Shown piece by piece: positions 1 to 7,233 of a DNA stretch of 64,000 nt. Source of the stretch: UBA11540 sp045536425 (GTDB lineage: Bacteria > Bacillota > Clostridia > Oscillospirales > Ruminococcaceae). The position numbers and the translations under genes were made by a program. Numbering within the stretch: position 1 is the first letter of the stretch; each line of letters starts with the position of its first letter. The stretch is from NCBI GenBank assembly GCA_045536425.1, contig JAZSNN010000031.1, forward strand, positions 1 to 64,000, in the 5' to 3' direction. The notes under the pieces are model-generated. The model was not told the DNA's origin, made no database searches, and saw only the letters and a program-made list of their open reading frames with translations.

Positions 1-290
1 CTAATGTTCCCGTTGCACCCGCTGTGGTACAGCAGGCGGCACCTGCCGTGGCACCGGTAGCACAGGCACCTATTGCCCAGGCTCCCGTTGCCCCCCCAGC
101 ACCCACCGGAGCGCCTACCCACACCCTGGAAATGGTTGCAAGAGCCGGCACGGCACTTGTAGATGCCGGCAAAATGGATGCACTTTGTGGCCTGCTTGCC
201 AAGTACGGGGTTGAGGCTCTTACCGCATTGGATCCCGCACAGTACGGCAACTTTGCAAACGATTTGAGAGCCCTCGGCGCACAGATTTAA
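1..290 (+). CDS. Phage protein, C-terminal part (start outside window)
   Basis: The frame is open at the left edge, so only the C-terminal ~96 residues are present. The first ~35 visible residues are a Pro/Ala/Val-rich linker. A compact, probably helical segment follows (MDALCGLLAKYGVEALTAL) and the protein ends in ALGAQI. This looks like a flexible linker plus a small C-terminal domain on an early phage protein. I do not recognise the family. It is the first visible gene of the prophage replication module and lies directly upstream of the DUF2800 nuclease gene, whose ribosome binding site starts right after this stop codon. Confidence 0.6.
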   Translation, partial: NVPVAPAVVQQAAPAVAPVAQAPIAQAPVAPPAPTGAPTHTLEMVARAGTALVDAGKMDALCGLLAKYGVEALTALDPAQYGNFANDLRALGAQI

Positions 291-298
291 GGGGGGGG
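291..298 (+). promoter_or_regulatory. Poly-G ribosome binding site
   Basis: Eight consecutive G residues begin directly after the preceding TAA and end seven bases before the ATG at 306. No AGGAGG motif is present, so the G tract most likely pairs with the anti-Shine-Dalgarno CCUCC through G-C and G-U pairs. A similar G9 tract precedes the gene at 33707. Confidence 0.5.
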
Positions 299-305
299 TA
301 AGATT

Positions 306-1511
306 ATGCCGACACCGGAAAAACACGCTCTGCTGTCTGCATCCTCTGCCTCACGCTGGCTGCATTGCACAGCCGCCCCTCGATTTGAGGAGCAATTCCC
401 GGAAAAAACCTCGGAATACGCAGAGGAGGGCCGACTTGCCCACGCTATTTGTGAGCTCAAGGTAATTAAAAAATTTACCACGCAGCTTACACCTCGTACT
501 TACACCACCCGCCTTAACAAACTCAAAAAGGATCCGCTGTACACCGATGAAATGGATAAAACATCGGATCTGTATGTTGAGCACCTTACCGAAAAGGCTA
601 TGACCTATGACAGCACGCCCAGCGTTGCCGTTGAGGTGCAGGTTGATTTTGCCGAATATGTACCGGAGGGCTTTGGTACCTGCGATTGCATTATGATCGG
701 CGGCGATACCCTCAACATTACCGACTATAAGCACGGCAAAGGCGTGCCTGTATCGGCAGAGGGCAACGCACAAATGAGGCTTTACGCCCTCGGTGCTTTG
801 AAACGCTACGCACCTATTTACGGCAACACCATTAAAAAGGTGTGTATGACCATTGACCAGCCCCGCATCCAGGATGAGCCCAGCACCGAAACCATAACCG
901 TTGAGGAGCTGCGTGCTTGGGGTGAAAGCATCAAGCCTGCTGCCGCCAAGGCATATATGGGGCTCGGTGAATTTTGCCCCGGTGAGCATTGCCGTTTTTG
1001 CAGAGGCAAGGCACAATGCAAAGCCCGTGCTGCCATTAACACAGCCCTTGAGGAGTTTAAGGACTGCGTACCGCAGAACGGTGAAAAGCCGCCCCTCTTT
1101 GGCCAGGGCGTGCTTACGGATGAGGAGATCGGTGATCTGCTTGTAAGGGGTAAGGAGCTCGTGGCCTGGTATAAGGATCTTGAGGAGTACGCACTTAACG
1201 CCCTGCTTAACGGTGGTACCATCCCCGGATGGAAAGCGGTAGCGGGCAGGAGCAACCGTACATTTACGGACACGGATGCAGCCGTTGCGGCTGTTATCGC
1301 TGCCGGGTACGATGAGGCCCTTGTTTATGAGCGTAAGCCCAAAACCCTTACCGAGCTTGAGAAACTTATGGGCAAGGCTGAATTTGCAGCCAAATTGGGT
1401 GCCTATGTGGTTAAGCCTTTGGGCAAGCCCACCCTTGCACCTATGACCGACAAACGAGAGCCTTACAGCCCTGCCGCCGCCGATTTTGCGGAGGTGGCAA
1501 ACAATGGATAA
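306..1511 (+). CDS. DUF2800 (Cas4/RecB-like) phage nuclease
   Basis: A 401-residue protein. The N-terminus (SASSASRWLHC, then EEGRLAHAICELK) is typical of DUF2800 proteins, which belong to the PD-(D/E)XK nuclease superfamily. The core motif is visible as NITDYKHGKG, with the catalytic D and K. A Cas4-like cysteine cluster (CPGEHCRFC, then a further Cys) lies at about residues 225-239 and may bind an Fe-S cluster. In Firmicutes phages this gene opens a conserved replication/recombination cassette with DUF2815 and a family A polymerase, as here. The likely role is DNA end processing for recombination. The family call is strong; the biochemical role is inferred. Confidence 0.85.
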   Translation: MPTPEKHALLSASSASRWLHCTAAPRFEEQFPEKTSEYAEEGRLAHAICELKVIKKFTTQLTPRTYTTRLNKLKKDPLYTDEMDKTSDLYVEHLTEKAMTYDSTPSVAVEVQVDFAEYVPEGFGTCDCIMIGGDTLNITDYKHGKGVPVSAEGNAQMRLYALGALKRYAPIYGNTIKKVCMTIDQPRIQDEPSTETITVEELRAWGESIKPAAAKAYMGLGEFCPGEHCRFCRGKAQCKARAAINTALEEFKDCVPQNGEKPPLFGQGVLTDEEIGDLLVRGKELVAWYKDLEEYALNALLNGGTIPGWKAVAGRSNRTFTDTDAAVAAVIAAGYDEALVYERKPKTLTELEKLMGKAEFAAKLGAYVVKPLGKPTLAPMTDKREPYSPAAADFAEVANNG

Positions 1512-1890
1512 CACACAGCTTACCGTGCTTGTAGAGCGTTGTGTTATGCAGATCAACCCGGATCCGTTTTTCGATAACAGCACCCTGGCAAACATCCGTA
1601 AATTATTCCGTTATGTTTTCCAGGAGCCGGACCGTAACACGGAAACCATTGCAGCCCTCGGCGGGTACCTGCCCGCCAAGGTTGCAGAAACCAAAGCGGC
1701 TTGGCACCAGGCGGGTGTTGACTACACCAACGGCTTTGTAGATACCAAATACAGGTATGAGCTTAAATGCCGTGAAAAGCAAGCCATTGAGCGTGCCAAC
1801 AAAAAGCTGCTTGCCGCTGTAAAGCGTGCAAAAGCCAAGCACGAAAAATATGTAAAAATTTTGGCTGCCTTTGAGGCTGCCGCAAAATAA
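1504..1890 (+). CDS. Small hypothetical phage protein
   Basis: About 128 residues from the ATG at 1504, which has a GGAGG nine bases upstream and overlaps the DUF2800 stop codon by 8 bp. An upstream in-frame start at 1486 lacks a suitable ribosome binding site. The sequence is charged, and its C-terminal half is rich in Lys and Ala and probably helical (KKLLAAVKRAKAKHEKYVK). I recognise no family. Its place between the DUF2800 and DUF2815 genes suggests an accessory role in replication or recombination, but that rests on context only. Confidence 0.7.
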   Translation: MDNTQLTVLVERCVMQINPDPFFDNSTLANIRKLFRYVFQEPDRNTETIAALGGYLPAKVAETKAAWHQAGVDYTNGFVDTKYRYELKCREKQAIERANKKLLAAVKRAKAKHEKYVKILAAFEAAAK

Positions 1891-1918
1891 CCAAGGAGGC
1901 ATAAAATTATGCGTTTCA

Positions 1919-2224
1919 ATGAGAACATCCCCCCCCCGTATGAGTGAGGCCCGCAAAAAGGCAGAGGCAAAAAACGCCGCCTGTGATTTTCTGCTTGACC
2001 TTATGCTTGAGAGCGATATGCCGGAGGAGCGTAAGGTTGGCCTGCACATTATGAAAGCAGCAAGAAACCTGCACGAGGCTATCAGCAATATTGTTGGTGA
2101 GTATGCGGATCCCACCAAAGAGGTACCGTATGAAACCGCCAAGCAGGTTGCTGAATACCTCGGCCTGGTACACACAGGCATTATGCAATTTATGGAAACC
2201 CAAAACAACCAATGTACTGAATGA
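1919..2224 (+). CDS. Hypothetical phage protein with a C9 tract near its start
   Basis: About 101 residues, mostly helical and charged (MSEARKKAEAK, then ERKVGLHIMKAARNLHEAI). The start is uncertain. The best ribosome binding site (AGGAGG at 1894-1899) points to the ATG at 1909, but that frame stops after 12 codons just past a run of nine C at 1929-1937. With eight C the 1909 ATG would read straight into this frame. As written, only ATGs at 1919 (19 bases from the ribosome binding site) or 1940 are in frame. The tract is either a sequencing/assembly artefact or a slippage site that switches translation. The function is unknown. Confidence 0.6.
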   Translation: MRTSPPRMSEARKKAEAKNAACDFLLDLMLESDMPEERKVGLHIMKAARNLHEAISNIVGEYADPTKEVPYETAKQVAEYLGLVHTGIMQFMETQNNQCTE

Positions 2225-2250
2225 AATTTATATCAAAGGAGATCAAGAGT

Positions 2251-2973
2251 ATGTATCAAAACATTGCAACCAAAGTATTAACCGGTGAGGTACGCCTTTC
2301 CTATGTCAACCTCATCACACCCAGAGCCGCACAGCAGGGCGGTGAGCCTAAATACAGCGTAACGCTGCTTATTCCCAAGAGCGATAACGCCACCAAGATG
2401 GATATTGACAACTCCATCCGTGCGGCGTATGAGGAGGGCGTAAGCAAAAAGTGGGGCGGCGCACATCCCCAGCCCAAGGTTATTGTGCACGATGGCGACG
2501 GTTTACGCCCCTCCGGCTTGCCTTTCGGTGAGGAGTGCAAAGGCTGCTGGGTAATTACCGCATCCACCAAAAACAAGCCCCAGGTGGTTGGCATTGATAA
2601 TGTCAACTGTGAGCTTGCCCCCAACGATATTTACAGCGGTATGTATGCCCGTGTAACCCTTAACTTTTTTGCCTACGATACGGCAGGCAGCAAGGGCGTT
2701 GGCTGTGGCCTCGGTAATGTTATGAAAACCAGGGATGGTGAGCCCCTTTCCGGTGGTGCATCCGCTGCCAGCGATTTTGCAGACTTTAACACGATGCCTG
2801 CGGCGGCTCCTGCCTATGGTGCACAGCCCAATTATGCGGCACCCGCAACCCCTACCTACCAGGCTCCTGCGGCTCCGGCCTACCAGCAGCCTGTGCCCCA
2901 GCAGTACGCACAGCCCGCAGCTCCCCAGCAGGGCGGCGTAAGGATCAACCCCATTACCGGACAGCCGATGTAA
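2251..2973 (+). CDS. DUF2815 ssDNA-binding protein
   Basis: 240 residues from the ATG at 2251, which follows AAGGAG at a good distance; the earlier ATG at 2221 overlaps the upstream stop and is less likely. The N-terminal ~165 residues match DUF2815, a family described as related to T7 gp2.5-like single-stranded DNA binding proteins (VRLSYVNLITPRAA, YSVTLLIPKSD). The C-terminal third is a Pro/Ala/Gln-rich disordered tail ending INPITGQPM, which fits a flexible SSB tail that recruits partners. It sits directly before the phage polymerase gene, as expected for a replication SSB. Confidence 0.8.
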   Translation: MYQNIATKVLTGEVRLSYVNLITPRAAQQGGEPKYSVTLLIPKSDNATKMDIDNSIRAAYEEGVSKKWGGAHPQPKVIVHDGDGLRPSGLPFGEECKGCWVITASTKNKPQVVGIDNVNCELAPNDIYSGMYARVTLNFFAYDTAGSKGVGCGLGNVMKTRDGEPLSGGASAASDFADFNTMPAAAPAYGAQPNYAAPATPTYQAPAAPAYQQPVPQQYAQPAAPQQGGVRINPITGQPM

Positions 2974-3161
2974 ACGGGTACGGGATCTGGAACGGCATAA
3001 CAAAACGCTTTGTGTTTGGTATAAACGAGCCCACCGAGCAAAAGGCCCTGCGTGCTTTTCGCTCGGTGGCCGGCAAAGCCTTTTATGCGTGGCGTTACAC
3101 CGTTAAGAGAATACCCACGGGATGGGTAAACCCCAAAAACCCAAACTACCAAAGGAGGTAA
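2973..3161 (+). CDS. Small conserved-looking ORF without an ATG start
   Basis: The frame from 2973 reads a plausible 62-residue basic protein (NGYGIWNGITKRFVFGINEP ... PTGWVNPKNP) that fills the gap between the DUF2815 and polymerase genes. It contains no ATG. The only standard start in frame is a GTG at 3012, which would remove the aromatic N-terminus. The frame begins inside the DUF2815 ATG-TAA terminus, so it could be reached by a shift or by a non-canonical start there; it may also be a remnant. Its codon use looks coding. The function is unknown. Confidence 0.4.
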   Translation, partial: NGYGIWNGITKRFVFGINEPTEQKALRAFRSVAGKAFYAWRYTVKRIPTGWVNPKNPNYQRR

Positions 3162-3167
3162 AGAATT

Positions 3168-5150
3168 ATGCACCACTTGAGCATTGACCTTGAAACATAC
3201 TCAAGCGTGCCGATTGGAAAAGCCGGCGCCCAAAAGTACATTGCAAGCCCCGACTTTGAGATCCTGCTCTTTGCCTATTCCTTGGATGGCTCACCGGTTG
3301 TATGCGTGGACTTTGCCCAGGGTGAAATGCTGCCGCAGGAAATTGCAAACGCATTGACCTCCCCGGACTACATAAAGCACGCATACAATGCTCCTTTTGA
3401 GTGGGGCTGCCTTTCCAAATATGTGGGCAGGCAGCTCCCACCGGAGCAATGGCGTTGCACAATGTTCCACGGCCTTTACGCTGGCTATACGGCGGGCCTG
3501 GAGGCCACAGGGCGGGCGTTAGGCCTTGCAGAGGATAAACGCAAGCTCAATACAGGTAAAGCCCTTATACGCTATTTCTGCGTGCCCTGTGCCCCCTCAA
3601 AGGCAAACGGTATGCGTACACGAAACTACCCCCACCATAACCCGGAGCGTTGGCAGTTATTCAAAGAGTATTGCTGCCAGGATGTTGTTACGGAAATGGA
3701 AATTGAGAGGCGGCTTTCGGCAATACCCGTACCGGACTTTGTGCAAAAGGAATGGGAAACGGATCTCATTATCAACAGCCGAGGCGTGGCGGTTGATATG
3801 GAAATGGTTGAGGGTGCCCTGGAGCTTGGTGCTACGGTCCGCAACAGCCTTATGACAGAGGCAATGCAAATATCCGGGCTGAATAACCCCAACAGCGTAA
3901 AGCAGCTTGCTGCTTGGCTTGAGGAGGAAACCGGTGAGGAGGTTGCTGCCCTGCGTAAGGACACCGTGGCAAAGATGCTTGCCCGTGATGATAACAGCCC
4001 CCAGGTACAGCGTATGCTTGAGATCCGGCAGGAACTTGGCAAGACCAGTACCAAAAAATACGATGCCATTGAGGTGGCTGTGTGCCCGGATGGGCGTGTG
4101 CGTGGGCTCTTGCAGTTTTACGGAGCCAACCGCACCGGCAGATGGGCAGGCCGTTTGGTGCAGGTGCAAAACCTGCCCCGCACCTATACGGAGCCCCTGG
4201 AGCTTGCCCGTGAATTGGTAAAGGGCCGAAACCTTAACGCCCTCAAGGCCATTTACGGCAGCATCCCGGACACATTAAGCCAACTTATACGCACAGCCTT
4301 TATAGCACCGCCTGGGCACATACTCATTGATGCTGACTTTTCAGCCATTGAGGCCCGTGTTATATCGTGGCTTGCCGGTGAGGAGTGGCGCCTTGAGGTT
4401 TTCCGCACCCACGGCAAAATATATGAGGCATCTGCATCCCAAATGTTTGGCGTGCCCCTTGAGCTTATCAAAAAGGGCAACCCCGAATATGCCCTCCGAC
4501 AAAAGGGCAAGGTTGCAGAGCTTGCACTCGGCTACCAAGGCAGTACCGGTGCACTTATCAATATGGGTGCTCTTGATATGGGCATCCCGGAGGAGGATCT
4601 GCCGGATATTGTAACCCGTTGGCGGGAGGCCAACCGGCGCATAAGGGATCTGTGGTACAAAATGGATGCCGCCGCCGTGCAGATTATCACCCAAGGTGGA
4701 GCCGTTGGCGTAAACAATGTGGTTATTGCCCGTGAGTTTAACTACGAGCAAGGCACCGATTGTATGACCATAACGCTACCCTCCGGGCGTAAGCTCTATT
4801 ACATTGAGCCCCAAATTGGCCAAAACCAATGGGGCAGCCCCTCAATATCGTATATGGGTATGGACCAGACCACAAAAAAGTGGAAACGCATAGAAACCTA
4901 CGGCGGCAAGCTCGTGGAGAATTGTGTGCAAGCCATTGCTCGTGATTGTCTGGCACAGGCCATTGAGCACCTTGAGGCTGCCGGCCTGCCCGTTATATTC
5001 CACATACACGATGAGGTTGTTATTGATTGCCCGCCCAATGCCGCCACCCTGGAGGATGTGGTTAAGATCATTGCACAGCCCATACCCTGGGCTCCGGATC
5101 TGCCGCTGGGTGCGGATGGCTGGGTTGGCCAATTCTTTAAGAAAGATTAA
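3168..5150 (+). CDS. Phage DNA polymerase, family A
   Basis: A 660-residue replicative polymerase. The N-terminus carries a DEDD 3'-5' exonuclease domain (SIDLETYSSV with the catalytic D and E). The polymerase domain shows motif A (DADFSAIEARV, about residue 388), motif B (RQKGKVAELALGYQG) and motif C (HIHDEVVID, about residue 611). AGGAGG precedes the ATG. The length and arrangement match family A polymerases in the DUF2800/DUF2815/polymerase cassette of Firmicutes phages. It probably replicates phage DNA together with the VapE-like primase-helicase encoded at 9125. Confidence 0.95.
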   Translation: MHHLSIDLETYSSVPIGKAGAQKYIASPDFEILLFAYSLDGSPVVCVDFAQGEMLPQEIANALTSPDYIKHAYNAPFEWGCLSKYVGRQLPPEQWRCTMFHGLYAGYTAGLEATGRALGLAEDKRKLNTGKALIRYFCVPCAPSKANGMRTRNYPHHNPERWQLFKEYCCQDVVTEMEIERRLSAIPVPDFVQKEWETDLIINSRGVAVDMEMVEGALELGATVRNSLMTEAMQISGLNNPNSVKQLAAWLEEETGEEVAALRKDTVAKMLARDDNSPQVQRMLEIRQELGKTSTKKYDAIEVAVCPDGRVRGLLQFYGANRTGRWAGRLVQVQNLPRTYTEPLELARELVKGRNLNALKAIYGSIPDTLSQLIRTAFIAPPGHILIDADFSAIEARVISWLAGEEWRLEVFRTHGKIYEASASQMFGVPLELIKKGNPEYALRQKGKVAELALGYQGSTGALINMGALDMGIPEEDLPDIVTRWREANRRIRDLWYKMDAAAVQIITQGGAVGVNNVVIAREFNYEQGTDCMTITLPSGRKLYYIEPQIGQNQWGSPSISYMGMDQTTKKWKRIETYGGKLVENCVQAIARDCLAQAIEHLEAAGLPVIFHIHDEVVIDCPPNAATLEDVVKIIAQPIPWAPDLPLGADGWVGQFFKKD

Positions 5151-5164
5151 AAGGAGGATCGGCA

Positions 5165-5967
5165 ATGCAGTATATGGGCGGCAAAAGCCGTATTGCCCGC
5201 AGCATTGCTAACATAATCAATGAGGTACCAAGGTGGAAAATCAAGAATAGCAACACCGTTGGCACAGATCCTCAACTCTGCGGGGGGGGGCTTGCTTTGT
5301 TAGTCTTTTCTGCGGTAGCTGCTCCGTTGAGAGCAAAATAACCGGTTATGACCGTATCATCCTAAACGATAAGCACGAGTATTTGATCTCAATGTTAAAG
5401 GGTGTACAGCAAGGTTACGAATTGCCGGAAACCATAACGGAGGATCAGTACCAATATATACGAGCCAATAAGGATGCAGATCCCGTGCTCACAGGCTTTG
5501 TGGGTTTTGGGTGCAGCTTTGGTGGCAAGTGGTTTGGCGGTTATGCCAGGAATAAGGGCGGCACCAATTACGCAGCCCAAAGCAAAAGATCATTGTTAAA
5601 AGATATGGCCACGCTCGGCGGTGCAGAGTTTATTTGTGGCGATTATCGCAAAGTACCGATACCGCCCGGAGCCGTTGTGTATGCGGATCCCCCGTATGCA
5701 GACACCACGGGCTATAACGGTGAGAAATTTGACAGCAAAGAGTTTTGGCGGGCAATGCGGTTGCTTGCTGACACCGGGCACACCGTTTACATAAGTGAGC
5801 AGACCGCCCCGCCAGACTTTGTATGCGTGTGGGAAAAGCCCTTTACCCGCACCCTCGACAGAAACAAGGGCAACCAATTTAAGGTAACAGAAAAGCTCTT
5901 TACCTATATATCACCATTACACCAAGGAGGCAGTACGGATGGCAAGCATACCACCCAAATGTATTAA
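5165..5967 (+). pseudogene. D12-class DNA adenine methyltransferase, frame broken at a G9 tract
   Basis: The ATG at 5165 (GGAGG upstream) opens with MQYMGGKSRIARSIA, the SAM-binding start of Dam-like N6-adenine methyltransferases. Nine G at 5282-5290 then shift the frame. As written, translation ends at a stop near 5340, while the rest of the enzyme continues in the next frame (ACFVSLFCGSCSVESK ... GYDRIILND, then the catalytic ADPPYADTTGY at about 5690). Ten or seven G would restore one ORF of about 267 residues. An internal ATG at 5383 would give only the catalytic half. The enzyme probably modifies phage DNA against host restriction. Phase-variable slippage, decay and homopolymer error are all possible. 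Confidence 0.8.
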
Positions 5968-6157
5968 CTGTGTGCATCATAAAAAGAGCCAAAGCGTTGT
6001 GCAGGGTGTGGTTGTTTCCGAGTGCGATTATTGCGACTATATAGAGCATTGGAACGGCTACGCAAATACGCCGGTGCCGTACCCTTATTTTTATAAGCAA
6101 GAGTACCCGTGCCCTGGGCACAAGGAGGCAGTACAGGATGATACCCTTACCAAATAA
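5939..6157 (+). CDS. Small Cys-rich phage protein, possible zinc ribbon
   Basis: 72 residues, with GGAGG just upstream of the ATG and overlap with the preceding methyltransferase gene. It contains two close cysteine pairs (CINC and CDYC) plus a later CPGH, consistent with a small metal-binding fold. Its 3' end overlaps the MT-A70 gene, so translation of the two is probably coupled. I recognise no named family. The role is unknown. Confidence 0.7.
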   Translation: MASIPPKCINCVHHKKSQSVVQGVVVSECDYCDYIEHWNGYANTPVPYPYFYKQEYPCPGHKEAVQDDTLTK

Positions 6158-6695
6158 AAAATACAGCGTTATATACGCAGATCCATCCTGGGCTTATCAG
6201 CAAGGTGGCAGAGGTGCCGCCAAGCACCATTACGATACGATGAGCACCGAGGCATTATGTAATATGCCCGTGCGGGATATTTGCACCGATGATGCCGTGC
6301 TCTTTATGTGGGCCACTTTCCCGAATTTGCCGGAGGCATTAAAGGTTATGGAGGCCTGGGGCTTTACCTACAAAACAGCAGCGTTTGTGTGGGTGAAACA
6401 AAACAAAAAGGCACCCACCCTGTTTATGGGTGGCGGCTCCTACACCAGGGCAAATGCGGAGGTTTGCCTGCTCGGTGTAAGCAAGAACACCAAGGCAAAA
6501 AGGTTTGTGGCATCGCACAGCGTGCGGCAGATCATTATAACGCCGGTACGCCAGCACTCCCAAAAGCCCGCAGAGGCACGGGATCGCATCCGTGAACTTA
6601 CGGGGGGGGATCACTCGTACATAGAGCTTTTTGCCCGAAATACCACGCCCGGCTGGGATGTGTGGGGAAACGAGGTAAACAAGTATGAGCGTTAA
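6138..6695 (+). CDS. MT-A70-family adenine N6-methyltransferase
   Basis: A 185-residue protein with an MT-A70 core. The motif IV equivalent is YADPSWAYQQGG (DPSW, a variant of DPPW). FMWATFPNLPEAL, GFTYKTAAFVWVKQ and the C-terminal ELFARNTTPGWDVWGNE are typical of phage MT-A70 proteins. The G8 run at 6602-6609 encodes Thr-Gly-Gly-Asp in frame, so this gene is intact. It is likely a DNA N6-adenine methyltransferase. It is one of three methyltransferase genes in this early region, suggesting a multilayer anti-restriction defence. Confidence 0.88.
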   Translation: MIPLPNKKYSVIYADPSWAYQQGGRGAAKHHYDTMSTEALCNMPVRDICTDDAVLFMWATFPNLPEALKVMEAWGFTYKTAAFVWVKQNKKAPTLFMGGGSYTRANAEVCLLGVSKNTKAKRFVASHSVRQIIITPVRQHSQKPAEARDRIRELTGGDHSYIELFARNTTPGWDVWGNEVNKYER

Positions 6696-7233
6696 GATCT
6701 ACATTGCCGGCAAAATTACCGGCGATCCCAATTATAAAGCAAAATTTGAGGCGGCAGCCGAGGAGTACAAAAAAAAGGGTTACATCGTGCTTAACCCCTC
6801 CTGGATGCCAAAAGGGATGCAGCCCGCAGATTATATGCGTATCTGCTTTGCAATGATTGACACAGCGGATGTGGTTGCTTTCCTGCCTGGATATAGAACG
6901 AGCCCCGGTGCACAGCTTGAGCTGCAATACTGTTTTTATACCGATAAAACAACGCACCTGCCGCCGGAGCCCTTTGACGAAAACGGGGAGCCCACGCTTG
7001 AGGACTACAAAAAGGCCTATGAGCAAGCGGTGGTGCAACTCAACCAAATTAAAAAGCTCAACAGCTGCAACAACTGCCGTAATGTGGGCATCTGCCTGCA
7101 CTTGCCCTCCGAGGGTGAGCCGGTGCGTATCAACTGCCCATTTTGGGCAAAGGAATTGCCCCGCAGTTACTACAAAAAGGGTGCTGTGCACCGCAGAATG
7201 TTTGAGCCGCCCGATAAGGAGGCAAAACCTTGA
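6685..7233 (+). CDS. DUF4406 protein (nucleoside deoxyribosyltransferase-like) with a Cys-rich tail
   Basis: 182 residues. The N-terminal ~110 residues have the DUF4406 pattern: KIYIAGKITGDPNY, a phosphate-binding start, then LNPSWMPKGM, DTADVVAFLPGY and SPGAQLELQYC. This family has a nucleoside 2-deoxyribosyltransferase-like fold. The C-terminus adds a Cys cluster (CNNCRNVGIC, later NCPFW) that could bind zinc. It overlaps its neighbours by a few bases. A role in nucleotide metabolism or base modification is inferred, not shown. Confidence 0.75.
   Translation: MSVKIYIAGKITGDPNYKAKFEAAAEEYKKKGYIVLNPSWMPKGMQPADYMRICFAMIDTADVVAFLPGYRTSPGAQLELQYCFYTDKTTHLPPEPFDENGEPTLEDYKKAYEQAVVQLNQIKKLNSCNNCRNVGICLHLPSEGEPVRINCPFWAKELPRSYYKKGAVHRRMFEPPDKEAKP

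Noticed and set aside
351..1595. Long antisense open frame of 414 codons opposite the DUF2800 gene
   Set aside because: It mirrors a well-supported gene, has no family pattern and arises from the biased third positions of the true gene.
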